Positions 7,649-16,258 of a stretch of 64,000 nt of DNA are shown here, piece after piece. The translations under genes and the position numbers were made by a program. Position 1 is the stretch's first letter. Each line of letters begins with the position of its first letter. The notes beneath the pieces were generated by a model. That model was not told the origin of the DNA. It ran no database searches and saw nothing but the letters and a program-made list of their open reading frames with translations. Origin of the DNA: Rhizobium sp. BK650 (GTDB taxonomy: Bacteria; Pseudomonadota; Alphaproteobacteria; Rhizobiales; Rhizobiaceae); contig NZ_JACIBK010000001.1 in assembly GCF_014195325.1 (NCBI RefSeq), positions 620,001 through 684,000 of the forward strand. The letters are read 5' to 3'.

Positions 7649-8602
7649 ATGTCTGCAAATAATAAGCCACTTATCGCGGTTGTGGGTGCGACCAGTAAGC
7701 AGGGTCGCAGCGTCGCAAGTACGCTCCTTCGCAGCGAACGTTTCCGCGTCCGCGCCTTAACGCGTAAAAAGGATTCGCCCGAGGCTCTCAGTCTGGAGAA
7801 ACTTGGAGCTGAAATTGTCACCGTTCCCCTCCAGCTTGGCTTTCAGAAAGATTTCGTTGCCACCTTCGACGGTGCGGACGGGGCGTTTCTGATGACGCCG
7901 CCGGTCATGCCACCGGCAACGGTAGAGTTCCCGATCGGCCAGCAATTGGCGGATGCCGCGGTTGAGGCAGGAGTCGGACATATTGTTTTCAGCACGCTCG
8001 AGAATGTCGACGCCATCTCAGGCGGGACGAAGTTTGCTCCGCACTTCACCGACAAAGCGCGCGTTGCAGACTATATTCGCGGTCTGCCTATCTCTCATTC
8101 CTTCGTCATGCTGGCGTTCTTTTACTCGAATCTTCTCGAATATTATCCGCCGCGCATGGAAGGTGACACGCTCGCGATGCCGATCTATCTTCCCGAAGAT
8201 TTTCGAGCGCCTTTTGTCGACCCGCTCACGGCGACCGGGCCGGCCGTACTCGAAATTTTCTCAGATCCCGACCGCTACAAGGGGAAAACGCTGCCCATCA
8301 TCGGCGATATCATCTCTCCGCGCGAGATGGTCGAAACGTTCCGAGAGGTAACCGGCCTCAAGGCAGAATATCGAAGTGCTTTCACCAGAGATGGCCTGTT
8401 GCAATATTTTCCGGAGTTTGCCGCCAACGAACTTCTCGTGCGAGAGATTCTGGGGATGGTCGAGTATGTTGTCGAATATGGTTATTTCGGCAAGGAACAT
8501 GACCTGGAATGGAGCCGTCGCCTCAATCCGGATACGCTCGATTGGGAGCATTATCTTCGGACGACGGGCTGGCGCGGAGACAAGCGGTCTTTCGGGCTCT
8601 GA
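7649..8602 (+). CDS. NmrA/HSCARG-type NAD(P)-binding protein
   Basis: A 317-residue Rossmann-fold protein. The N terminus IAVVGATSKQGRSVASTLLR carries the GxxxxxG dinucleotide motif of the NmrA subfamily of atypical SDRs, followed by ALTRKKDS at the adenosine-ribose site and GADGAFLMTPP. Members act as redox sensors or as NAD(P)H-dependent reductases of quinones. Start ATG 7649 is preceded by GGAGAAAGG. It is convergent with a LysR regulator (stops 1 bp apart), so regulation by that neighbour is possible but not shown. Confidence 0.82.
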   Translation: MSANNKPLIAVVGATSKQGRSVASTLLRSERFRVRALTRKKDSPEALSLEKLGAEIVTVPLQLGFQKDFVATFDGADGAFLMTPPVMPPATVEFPIGQQLADAAVEAGVGHIVFSTLENVDAISGGTKFAPHFTDKARVADYIRGLPISHSFVMLAFFYSNLLEYYPPRMEGDTLAMPIYLPEDFRAPFVDPLTATGPAVLEIFSDPDRYKGKTLPIIGDIISPREMVETFREVTGLKAEYRSAFTRDGLLQYFPEFAANELLVREILGMVEYVVEYGYFGKEHDLEWSRRLNPDTLDWEHYLRTTGWRGDKRSFGL

Positions 8603-8603
8603 C

Positions 8604-9524
8604 TCACGATGGCCGGATCCCAGGCAGTTTGGAAATCTCGGCGACAAGAAAGTCGGTGAGGAGACGAACCCGGGCAATGGCGGAGCGCTCGGGCACGATG
8701 AGCAGGCTTAGCGGGACCGGCGACGGACGATAGTCTTCGAGCACGACCTCTAGCTGACCGTTATCCAGGAGATCGTGGACCAGCCAAAGGTGAGTGGGGC
8801 CCATGCCGCGTCCTGCGGCCAAGGCCTCGCGCGCCGCTAGCCCGTGATCGACGCGCAGCTTCCCGTTGACGGGAACGGTAAAATTTGCGCCATGGCGGGA
8901 AGTGAGAGCGATCTGGTCGCTCCCGGCTATGTTGGACATTATGATGGTTTCATGTCGCGAGAGATCGTCCGGGCGCTCCGGCCGCCCATGAACGGAGAAA
9001 TAGGCCGGAGCGCCTACCAGCAGCCGATGGCTTTTTCCGAGCCCATGAAGCTTCATGGAACTGTCGGCGAGAGGTCCAAGGCGGAGTGCCACGTCAACGC
9101 CTTCACGAACCAGGTCGATGCGCTCGTCGGTCAAGTTGAGATCGACGCTGATGTCTGGATGCTGGTCCTGAAATTCGAAGATGAGGCGGGTAACATGCAT
9201 CGCGCCAAGCGCCGCAGTACATGAAATCCGGACAGCGCCCGCGGCCGCCCGACGGGCATTTCTGGCTTCCTCGGTAGCCTGTTCGACCAGGCGCAGTACC
9301 TGAAGGCAGTTCGCATAATAGCGGCTGCCTTCGTCGGTGAGGGTCACGCGACGCGTGGTTCGGCTTAGGAGAGGGACTCCGACTGCGCCTTCGAGTTCAT
9401 TGAGCTGCCGTGTCACCGTTGATTGACCGACGCCGAGCTCCCTTGCCACGACTGACAGGTTGCCGCGTTCGGCAACGCGGACAAAAGTGCGCATTCTGTC
9501 GAGAGACAGTCCTGTATTATCCAT
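8604..9524 (-). CDS. LysR-family transcriptional regulator
   Basis: About 306 residues. The N-terminal winged HTH reads LDRMRTFVRVAERGNLSVVA, with VGQSTVTRQLNELEGAVG as recognition helix and LLSRTTRRVTLTDEG as wing. The C-terminal periplasmic-binding-like effector domain follows. It belongs to the DsdA/CrgA-like LTTR group that often controls oxidoreductases. Start: ATG at 9524 (MDNTG); an in-frame TTG at 9536 is possible. Tail to tail with the NmrA-type gene. Confidence 0.88.
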   Translation of the reverse strand: MDNTGLSLDRMRTFVRVAERGNLSVVARELGVGQSTVTRQLNELEGAVGVPLLSRTTRRVTLTDEGSRYYANCLQVLRLVEQATEEARNARRAAAGAVRISCTAALGAMHVTRLIFEFQDQHPDISVDLNLTDERIDLVREGVDVALRLGPLADSSMKLHGLGKSHRLLVGAPAYFSVHGRPERPDDLSRHETIIMSNIAGSDQIALTSRHGANFTVPVNGKLRVDHGLAAREALAAGRGMGPTHLWLVHDLLDNGQLEVVLEDYRPSPVPLSLLIVPERSAIARVRLLTDFLVAEISKLPGIRPS

Positions 9525-9736
9525 TTTTCGGTACAATAATGCTCATTATAGCAACATAAGGGATAATCGAACCTGCGGCTAGCTGCGCGCGAAAAGAACA
9601 GCAGAAGGTCTCTTAAGCACCGGAACGTTGTTTCATTCGTGCATCATTCTCCGCAAAGTAGAAAAAACCGGTTGGCAAAGTTGAATTTGTCCGATACAAA
9701 ACCTCCACCGCTGCAGATCAATAAAGGAGGCGTTGT

Positions 9737-9787
9737 ATGACATCAGCATTCATCGAAGTCCTCCCGTCCGGAATGATGCGACACTAG
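9737..9787 (+). CDS. Candidate 16-residue leader peptide upstream of the ABC transporter
   Basis: ATG 9737 is six bases after a near-perfect AAAGGAGG ribosome site, the strongest in the neighbourhood, yet it starts only MTSAFIEVLPSGMMRH and a TAG. A perfect 7-bp stem (GGAATGA at 9770-9776, TCATTCC at 9789-9795) spans the last codons and the stop. The frame lies 161 bp before the ABC transporter start with no gene between. This layout is that of a regulatory upstream ORF whose translation controls folding of the leader. The family is not one I can name. Confidence 0.5.
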   Translation: MTSAFIEVLPSGMMRH

Positions 9788-9795
9788 GTCATTCC
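9770..9795 (+). promoter_or_regulatory. Stem-loop overlapping the leader ORF stop codon
   Basis: GGAATGA and TCATTCC pair across a 12-base loop that holds the last codons and TAG of the leader ORF, so a ribosome at the stop would keep the hairpin open. Further downstream, GGAGCG near 9812 and CGCTCC near 9885 could form a second stem. The rest of the 424-bp gap 9525-9948 shows no gene. Confidence 0.4.
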
Positions 9796-9948
9796 AATTC
9801 GCGGCCCGCCTGGGAGCGCGACATGCGGCTTTAATCTCGTTCACAGCTCGATCGATCTGCCGGGATCAGTTCGTCTCCCGCTCCGACTGTGTTCTTCAAC
9901 TCTCAATTTTGGGGCCGGCTGCCGAAACACGGGGTCGGACTGTTTAAA

Positions 9949-11739
9949 ATGGCTCGCAAGAAGCTCGATTTCCGTGCCGATGCGTATCGCAACGTACTCG
10001 GTTTTGTCTTCCGTCAGTGGACCCATCGCCCCGCATTGGTGGGCATTATTGTCCTGCTGGTCATTGCCAGCACGCTGGCAGAAGTGATGGTGCCGGTGTT
10101 TTCCGGTCAGATTGTCGACGCGATCGCAGGCGGCAATACGGCTGGCGGCGCTATCAGCGCCTTCGCTGTCGTCGTGACCCTTGGTTTGACCAGCGTCGTA
10201 TTGCGCTGGTTCATCTTCGGCGGGATCATCCGGCTGACGCTGCGCATCATGGCTGACGTCGTCAATAACGGCTTCCACAAGGTGCAGCGGTTCTCGACGG
10301 ATTGGCATGCCAATAGTTTTGCCGGCTCGACGGTGCGCAAGATCACTCGCGGCATGTGGGCGCTCGACGCGCTCAACGACCTCTTGCTGATCGCCTTGCT
10401 GCCGTCGCTCGTCATGCTGGTTGGCGCCAGTATCGTGCTCGGCACCTATTGGCCGGTCATGGGGCTGATCGTGGCCGCGGGATCGCTGATCTACATCGGC
10501 GTGACTGTCGCGCTTTCGATGGGGTTCGTGTCGCCGGCGGCAAAGCTTGCCAATGCCTGGGACACCAAGCTGGGCGGTGCACTGGCGGATGCCATCAGCT
10601 GCAACTCGGTGGTGAAGGCTTTTGGTGCCGAACGCCGTGAAGAGGCGCGTTTGCGCCATGTGCTCGCCAAGTGGGACACCCGAACGCGGCGGACGTGGAA
10701 GCGCGGGACGCTAAACGGCACGATCCAGGGTTTCATGATGGTCTCCATGCAGGCCGGCATTCTCGGTACCGGCCTTTTCATGTGGCAGCAGGGTCTGGCG
10801 ACAGCAGGCGACATCACATTCGTCCTGGCGATGTTCTTCGTTCTGCAGGGTTATCTGCGCTCGGTCGGGCAGGATATCAGAAACCTGCAGCGCGCCGTCA
10901 ACGACATGGAGGAGCTCGTGCTGCTCGACAAGACGCCGCTCGGCATCGAGGACAAGCCGAACGCGAAACCTATCGCCATCGGCAAGGGCGAGATCGTGTT
11001 CGATCGCGTCACCTTCCAGTATGGCGCGCATCCGACGCCGCTCTATGAGGATTTCTCGGTTACCATCAAGCCGGGAGAGAGGGTCGGTCTGGTGGGCCAT
11101 TCCGGTTCGGGCAAGACCACCTTCGTCAAGCTCATCCAGCGCCTCTATGACGTCAACGCGGGTTCGATCCGGATCGACGGGCAGAATATTGCCGAGGTCA
11201 CGCAATCGAGCCTGCGCAGCCAGATCGCCATCGTGCAGCAGGAGCCCATCCTGTTTCATCGTACGCTGGCCGAAAACATCGCCTATGGCCGCCCGAACGC
11301 GTCCAGGCGCGAGATCGAGAACGCGGCAAAGCAGGCGAGCGCCCATCATTTCATCATGGATCTGCCGAAGGGCTATGAGACGATGGTGGGTGAGCGCGGT
11401 GTCAAGCTGTCTGGCGGCGAGCGTCAGCGTGTCGCCATTGCGCGGGCATTTCTCGCCGATGCGCCCGTGCTGATCCTGGACGAGGCGACCTCCAGCCTCG
11501 ACAGCGAGAGCGAAGTGCAGATCCAGCAGGCGATGGAGCGCTTGATGGACGGCCGCACGACGCTTGTCATCGCCCACCGCCTTTCGACGGTGCGGGCGCT
11601 GGATCGGTTGCTGGTCTTCGACAAGGGAATGATCGCTGAAGAAGGCGACCACCAAGCGCTCATCCGGCTCAACAACGGCATCTATCGCCGGCTGTTCGAG
11701 CGGCAGGCGCTCGAACTGACCAAGGGGCTGGTGGCATAA
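9949..11739 (+). CDS. ABC transporter, fused permease and ATPase (exporter type)
   Basis: A 596-residue half-transporter. Residues 25-320 form an ABC exporter membrane domain with about six helices; residues 345-590 form the nucleotide-binding domain. Walker A is GHSGSGKTT (about 383-391), followed by the signature LSGGERQRVAIARA, Walker B VLILDEATS and the switch His in VIAHRLSTVRALD. It should act as a homodimer in the inner membrane and export a lipid, peptide or drug; the substrate is unknown. Start: the Met at 9949 (MARKKLDF) rather than the in-frame codon at 9889. It stands alone behind a candidate leader peptide. Confidence 0.9.
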   Translation: MARKKLDFRADAYRNVLGFVFRQWTHRPALVGIIVLLVIASTLAEVMVPVFSGQIVDAIAGGNTAGGAISAFAVVVTLGLTSVVLRWFIFGGIIRLTLRIMADVVNNGFHKVQRFSTDWHANSFAGSTVRKITRGMWALDALNDLLLIALLPSLVMLVGASIVLGTYWPVMGLIVAAGSLIYIGVTVALSMGFVSPAAKLANAWDTKLGGALADAISCNSVVKAFGAERREEARLRHVLAKWDTRTRRTWKRGTLNGTIQGFMMVSMQAGILGTGLFMWQQGLATAGDITFVLAMFFVLQGYLRSVGQDIRNLQRAVNDMEELVLLDKTPLGIEDKPNAKPIAIGKGEIVFDRVTFQYGAHPTPLYEDFSVTIKPGERVGLVGHSGSGKTTFVKLIQRLYDVNAGSIRIDGQNIAEVTQSSLRSQIAIVQQEPILFHRTLAENIAYGRPNASRREIENAAKQASAHHFIMDLPKGYETMVGERGVKLSGGERQRVAIARAFLADAPVLILDEATSSLDSESEVQIQQAMERLMDGRTTLVIAHRLSTVRALDRLLVFDKGMIAEEGDHQALIRLNNGIYRRLFERQALELTKGLVA

Positions 11740-11824
11740 GCCGAAGCTCCGGTACCTCATCTCCGCTTGCTCAACACAATTTTCGTTGAGCAAGCGGCGC
11801 GCTTTACCGTTGAGAAGGCTGTCC

Positions 11825-12580
11825 TCAGGCGGGGTTCATGGCTGCGAATATGCGATCATAGGTTCCGTCGCGCTCGGCCCAGCGGCGTGCCTGATCCTGT
11901 TCGAGGAGGAGCTCGCCTCGCGGATGCCGGCCTTGCTCGAGCATCACCATCACCTGGGAAATATAGGAGGCAAGCGGCATTGCGCGCGGGTCGGCCGCCT
12001 GCGAAGCGCCGGTCAGCTCGGTCTGCACGTAGGGCGGCGCCAATTCCAGGACATCGATCGGAAGGTTCCGCAATTGGTGGCGCAGCGATATCAGCCATGA
12101 ATGGAGGAAGGCCTTGCTTGCGCAATAGGCGGGAAATTCGGCGCGGGGCAAGAAAGCGAGCGCGGAGCCTGTCGCCATGATGGTCGCAGCCGGCTGCTGC
12201 TTGATGATTGGCAGGAAGGCAGCGACGGTCCGCAGCACACCTAGGATATTGGTCTCTACGATCGCTTCTGCCTCTGCGAGATTCCAATCATCCGCCGTTA
12301 TGTCTTCGGTGCGGGAAATCCCGGCATTGGCGATGAGCACGTTGAGGTTAGGGAAGCGATTGATAACGTATTCGGCCACGCGTGCCAGGGAATGGGGGGC
12401 ATTCAGATCGAGGCAGATGCCTGTTATGCCGGGTCGACGATCTGCGACGTCTGCAAGCAAATCCTGCCGCCGTCCGGTAACAATAACGCGGTTGCCCCGG
12501 TCGTGAAATGCTTCGGCGAGCGCACGACCGATGCCGCTCGTGCCGCCGGTTATAAGGACTGTGTTGTCAGTCATTTTCAT
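11825..12580 (-). CDS. SDR-family oxidoreductase (DltE-like)
   Basis: A 251-residue short-chain dehydrogenase. It has the cofactor motif TGGTSGIGRALAEAF near the N terminus, NAG at LIANAGISR, and the catalytic Ser-Tyr-Lys as ATGSALAFLPRAEFPAYCASKAF (Tyr-x3-Lys = YCASK). The arrangement and the SWLISLRHQLR segment resemble the DltE group of classical SDRs. NADP preference is suggested by the Arg-rich VTGRR after beta-2. The substrate is not predictable. The start may be Met1 (12580) or Met3. Convergent with the ABC transporter. Confidence 0.85.
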   Translation of the reverse strand: MKMTDNTVLITGGTSGIGRALAEAFHDRGNRVIVTGRRQDLLADVADRRPGITGICLDLNAPHSLARVAEYVINRFPNLNVLIANAGISRTEDITADDWNLAEAEAIVETNILGVLRTVAAFLPIIKQQPAATIMATGSALAFLPRAEFPAYCASKAFLHSWLISLRHQLRNLPIDVLELAPPYVQTELTGASQAADPRAMPLASYISQVMVMLEQGRHPRGELLLEQDQARRWAERDGTYDRIFAAMNPA

Positions 12581-12709
12581 TGTTGGAACCTTTCCAGACT
12601 GTTTTCAGGCCAAGTTGTTTCAGGAAAGGCCACGGCGTGATCGTCAACCCCGCACAACTTTTGAGCCGACGCGAACTGGTCGGTCGAAAGAATTGCTTTT
12701 GGGAAAGAC

Positions 12710-12871
12710 ATGAATACCACCGCGCACCTTCAGACCCGAGTTCTCCCTGCTGGGACCTTCTCGGCAAAGGACGCGTTGGATGACGGTAACGCCTACGGCA
12801 GAGTGGTCGCACGCTGCACGTTGATAGCTAGTCGAGACGAACTCTCCCGTCAACAGCGAGCGATGCTCTAG
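12710..12871 (+). CDS. Possible small protein, 53 codons, unknown
   Basis: In the 287-bp gap between the SDR and the AbrB-type gene, ATG 12710 follows GGGAAAG and opens 53 codons (MNTTAHLQTRVLPAG..., ending SRQQRAML). Third positions are G/C-rich as in neighbouring genes, supporting but not proving coding. The stop overlaps the end of the convergent AbrB-type gene by 4 bp. It matches no family I know; it could be a gene remnant. Confidence 0.3.
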   Translation: MNTTAHLQTRVLPAGTFSAKDALDDGNAYGRVVARCTLIASRDELSRQQRAML

Positions 12872-14019
12872 GCGGAACTCTCCGTCAGGCCCGAGCGGCG
12901 GGCGATGAAACGGGCGAGCGCCGGCCCGATCAGCAATATGATCAGGAAACGGCCGGTCTGCATGGCCATGACGAAGGGCACGTCGACATCGCTCGAGGCG
13001 GCGATGATGGCGACGGAATCGGCGCCGCCCGGACTGGTGGCGAGATAGGCGGTCAGCGGATCGATGCCTGCGAATGTGTGAAGGGCGAAGGCCATGCAGC
13101 CGCAGAGCGCCATCAGGATAATTATCGAGGCAGAGACGCGCGGCAGGGCACGGGCGGCGTGTTTGAGGATCGAGCGGGTGAAGCGCAGGCCGATGCTCCA
13201 GCCGATCAGCGCGTAGCTGAGTGCCAGGATCCAGGTCGGCAGCTCGATTTTCAACAGGCCGAAGCCTTGCAATACAGCACCGCCGAAGAGCGGCACCACG
13301 ATATTGCCACCCTGGATGCGGAAGCGAAAGACGGTGTAGCAGCAGAGAGCGGCGAAAGTGACCGTCATGGCGAAGGCCGGCCAATCGATTGGCGGGAAGA
13401 AAATCACCGGCGGCGGTGCTTCGCCATCGGCGGCGACCCAGAGGCGGGAGATGACGGAAGCGCCGACCGCGACGAAGACGACACGCAGATATTGCATGAA
13501 GGCGACGAGGCGCGCGTCCGCGCCATAAGCCTCCGACATGATGACCATGGCCGACGCGCCGCCGGGCGTGGAGCCCCAGACGGCCGTAGTACCGGGCAGT
13601 ACCTGCCAGCGGGTCAGCAGCCAGCCGAGACCGGCGGCAATGGCGATGACCGAAAAGATGAAGACGAAGAACAGCGGGGCGTCCTTGGCCATGGTGCCAA
13701 GGATATCAGGCGTGATGTTACGGGCCATCAGGAGGCCGACCAGCACCTGGCCGAACTGCAGCGGCCAGTAGGGCACGCGCAGTTGACCTTTGCTGGCGGT
13801 CAATGCCAAGACGATGGCGGCGACCATCGGGCCGATCAGCAGCGAGGCGGGCAGGGCGAAGAGTTCGAGGAAGAGCACTGATAGGGCAGATAAAGCGAGC
13901 AGCAATGCCCATTTGAGCAGGCTCGCTTTCAGGGGGAAGCTGCTTGCGTCCAAATCGTGATCCCCGAACTTGTCGACCGGAGCAGGCCCGAAGGCGAGGG
14001 TGGGAAAAGGCCCCGGCAT
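12868..14019 (-). CDS. AbrB-family integral membrane protein (putative ammonia monooxygenase-like COG3180)
   Basis: About 383 residues, almost wholly hydrophobic, with roughly 10 membrane helices in two related halves. Each half has the same motif: WGSTPGGASAMVIMSEAYGAD in the first, ATSPGGADSVAIIAASSDVD in the second. This duplicated PGGA element defines the membrane AbrB family (unrelated to the Bacillus DNA-binding AbrB). Function is uncertain; older 'ammonia monooxygenase' names are unsupported. The start is uncertain: Met at 14019, an in-frame TTG at 14088, or TTG near 13953 just before the first helix. Confidence 0.8.
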   Translation of the reverse strand: MPGPFPTLAFGPAPVDKFGDHDLDASSFPLKASLLKWALLLALSALSVLFLELFALPASLLIGPMVAAIVLALTASKGQLRVPYWPLQFGQVLVGLLMARNITPDILGTMAKDAPLFFVFIFSVIAIAAGLGWLLTRWQVLPGTTAVWGSTPGGASAMVIMSEAYGADARLVAFMQYLRVVFVAVGASVISRLWVAADGEAPPPVIFFPPIDWPAFAMTVTFAALCCYTVFRFRIQGGNIVVPLFGGAVLQGFGLLKIELPTWILALSYALIGWSIGLRFTRSILKHAARALPRVSASIIILMALCGCMAFALHTFAGIDPLTAYLATSPGGADSVAIIAASSDVDVPFVMAMQTGRFLIILLIGPALARFIARRSGLTESSA

Positions 14020-14111
14020 AATAAGAGGCCGGCTGCGCGAGCCGGCAGTTGTAGACCCGGTATAGGCGTGCTGATGGCGCCGGGTCAATTGTGGAATCTC
14101 GCCCTTTCTTC

Positions 14112-15014
14112 CTAAAGCCTGACGTGTTTTGCAAGGAAATCAAGCAAAGCGCGAACGCGCGCCGGCAGGGGGCCGCCATGGCCGATATAGACGGCGTAAA
14201 ACTCTTCGAGGTCGCCGGGATTGAGATCCTCGACCACCGGATGAAGCCGCCCGGCGGCGATATCGGTGCGTACCGTAAACTCCGTCATCATGGCAAGGCC
14301 GGCGCCTGCGAGCGCCAGATAACGCATCGCCTCGCCATCGCCGACTTGCAGGCCGGGAGTGAGTGGAATGGTGATCGTTTCGCCCTTGTCGAGGATCGGC
14401 CAGCCTTCCAGCGCGCGAGAATAGGAAAATCCGATGCGACGGTGATTGTGCAGATCGTTGGCTGAGCGTGGTTCGCCACGCTGCTTTAGATAATCGGGCG
14501 AGGCGACGATGATCTTTCTCGCAGCGCCGAGTTTGCGGGCGATCAGGCTTGAAGTCTTCAGCGGACCGGCGCGAATCGCGACATCGGCGCGTTCCTCCAG
14601 TAGATCGACGACCTTATCGGTATGGGTGATATCGAGCGTGATATCAGGATGCACGGCCATGAAGGCGGGGATCAATGGCGCCAGAACATGATTGCCGAAG
14701 GAGCCGCTGGTGTTGATGCTGATGCGGCCGGCCGCCTGTTCCCCCGCCGAGGCGAAACGTTCGGCTTCCGCTATATTGGTGAGGATCGCAACGCTGCGCT
14801 CATAGAAGGCGCAGCCTTCAGGGGTCAGTTGCAGCTTGCGAGTGGAGCGGTTGACGAGGCGGGCGCCCAATCTTCTTTCCAGCCGGGCGACCAGCTTGCT
14901 GACAGCCGACGGCGTCATGCGACGCGCGACTGCGGCAGCGGAGAAGCCGCCGCGTTCGACGACGCTGACGAAGACTTCCATTTCGCCGGATCGATTGATG
15001 TCTTGACGGCTCAT
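14112..15014 (-). CDS. LysR-family transcriptional regulator
   Basis: A 300-residue LTTR. The HTH begins MEVFVSVVERGGFSAAAVAR with recognition segment MTPSAVSKLVARLERRLGAR and wing LVNRSTRKLQLTPEGCAFYE. The effector domain runs from about residue 90 (GRISINTSGSFGNHVLAPLI). It is divergent from the aldo/keto reductase with a 91-bp intergenic region, the standard LTTR geometry, so that gene is its likely target. Start ATG at 15014. Confidence 0.9.
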   Translation of the reverse strand: MSRQDINRSGEMEVFVSVVERGGFSAAAVARRMTPSAVSKLVARLERRLGARLVNRSTRKLQLTPEGCAFYERSVAILTNIAEAERFASAGEQAAGRISINTSGSFGNHVLAPLIPAFMAVHPDITLDITHTDKVVDLLEERADVAIRAGPLKTSSLIARKLGAARKIIVASPDYLKQRGEPRSANDLHNHRRIGFSYSRALEGWPILDKGETITIPLTPGLQVGDGEAMRYLALAGAGLAMMTEFTVRTDIAAGRLHPVVEDLNPGDLEEFYAVYIGHGGPLPARVRALLDFLAKHVRL

Positions 15015-15105
15015 GATGAATTCAAATCACAGATGATATGCTTTCAGGCAATCTATATCACCGCGCGAACCGGGTCTACTTCTTAGAAAAACAGGAGATT
15101 GGATC

Positions 15106-16155
15106 ATGGAATACAGAAATCTCGGCGCATCGGGCCTGAGGGTGCCGGTACTGAGTTTCGGGGCCGGCACTTTTGGCGGCAGCGGGCCGCTTTTCGGTGC
15201 CTGGGGTATGACGGACGCCGAGGAGGCGCGGCGGATGGTGGATATCTGCCTGGAGGCGGGTGTGACGCTGTTCGACACGGCTGACGTCTATTCGGCAGGT
15301 GCATCCGAGGAGGTGCTGGGGCAGGCGATCTCCGGTCGGCGCCATGGAGTGCTGATCTCGACCAAAACCGCGCTACCGATGGGCGAGGGGCCGAACGAAT
15401 GGGGCACCTCGCGGGCGCGGTTGATCCGTACCACGGAGGATGCGCTGCGCCGGCTCGGCACTGACTATATCGACCTGTTGCAGCTGCACGCCTTCGATGC
15501 GTCGACGCCGGTGGAGGAGGTGCTTTCGGCGCTCGATCGGCTCGTCTCATCAGGCAAGGTGCGATATGTCGGTGTTTCCAATTTCTCGGGTTGGCAGCTG
15601 ATGAAATCGCTTGGGCTCTCCGAGCGCTACGGCTATCCGCGCTATGTCGCCCATCAGGTCTATTATTCGCTCGCCGGGCGGGACTACGAATGGGAGCTGA
15701 TGCCGCTTGCCGCAGACCAGCGCGTGGGTGCGCTGGTCTGGAGCCCGCTCGCCTGGGGCCGGCTGACCGGCAAGATCCGCCGTGGTCTGGCCTTGCCCGA
15801 AGGAAGCCGCCTGCACCAGACGGCGGAATACGGTCCGCCCGTCGATGACGAGAGGCTTTTCGAGATCGTCGATGTGCTGGACGAGATCGCCGGCGAGACA
15901 GGCAGGACGGTGCCGCAGATTGCCATCAACTGGCTGATCGGTCGACCGACGGTTTCAAGCGTCATCATTGGCGCGCGCAACGAGGAGCAGCTCCGGCAAA
16001 ATCTCGGCGCAGTCGGGTGGAGCCTGACGCCGGAACAGATCGGGCGGCTGGATGCTGTCAGCACCGTCACCGCACCCTATCCCTATTTTCCCTATTATCG
16101 GCAGGAGGGCTTTGCGCGGCTCAATCCGCCTGTAACAGCAACAACGAAGCTCTGA
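15106..16155 (+). CDS. Aldo/keto reductase
   Basis: A 349-residue TIM-barrel NADPH-dependent reductase of the YajO/voltage-channel beta-subunit-like branch. It has the catalytic Asp and Tyr in TLFDTADVYSAGASEEVLG, Lys in LISTKTALP, and His in YIDLLQLHAFD, followed by VRYVGVSNFSGWQ. The C-terminal cofactor clamp VIIGARNEEQLRQNLGA is present. The carbonyl substrate is unknown. Start ATG 15106 is preceded by AGGAGA. Probably controlled by the divergent LysR. Confidence 0.9.
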   Translation: MEYRNLGASGLRVPVLSFGAGTFGGSGPLFGAWGMTDAEEARRMVDICLEAGVTLFDTADVYSAGASEEVLGQAISGRRHGVLISTKTALPMGEGPNEWGTSRARLIRTTEDALRRLGTDYIDLLQLHAFDASTPVEEVLSALDRLVSSGKVRYVGVSNFSGWQLMKSLGLSERYGYPRYVAHQVYYSLAGRDYEWELMPLAADQRVGALVWSPLAWGRLTGKIRRGLALPEGSRLHQTAEYGPPVDDERLFEIVDVLDEIAGETGRTVPQIAINWLIGRPTVSSVIIGARNEEQLRQNLGAVGWSLTPEQIGRLDAVSTVTAPYPYFPYYRQEGFARLNPPVTATTKL

Positions 16156-16258
16156 TGAAATCTTCCCGAATCTTGGCTGGACAGCTGCTTTGACTTGCCT
16201 CATACCCAGCCTGCTACAGATGCTGTAGCGGGCTGTGGAATGCAGGGAGATCAAAGGC

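Noticed and set aside
10711..11793. 360-codon frame antisense to the ABC transporter
   Set aside because: The plus strand carries all ABC motifs; the minus frame has none.
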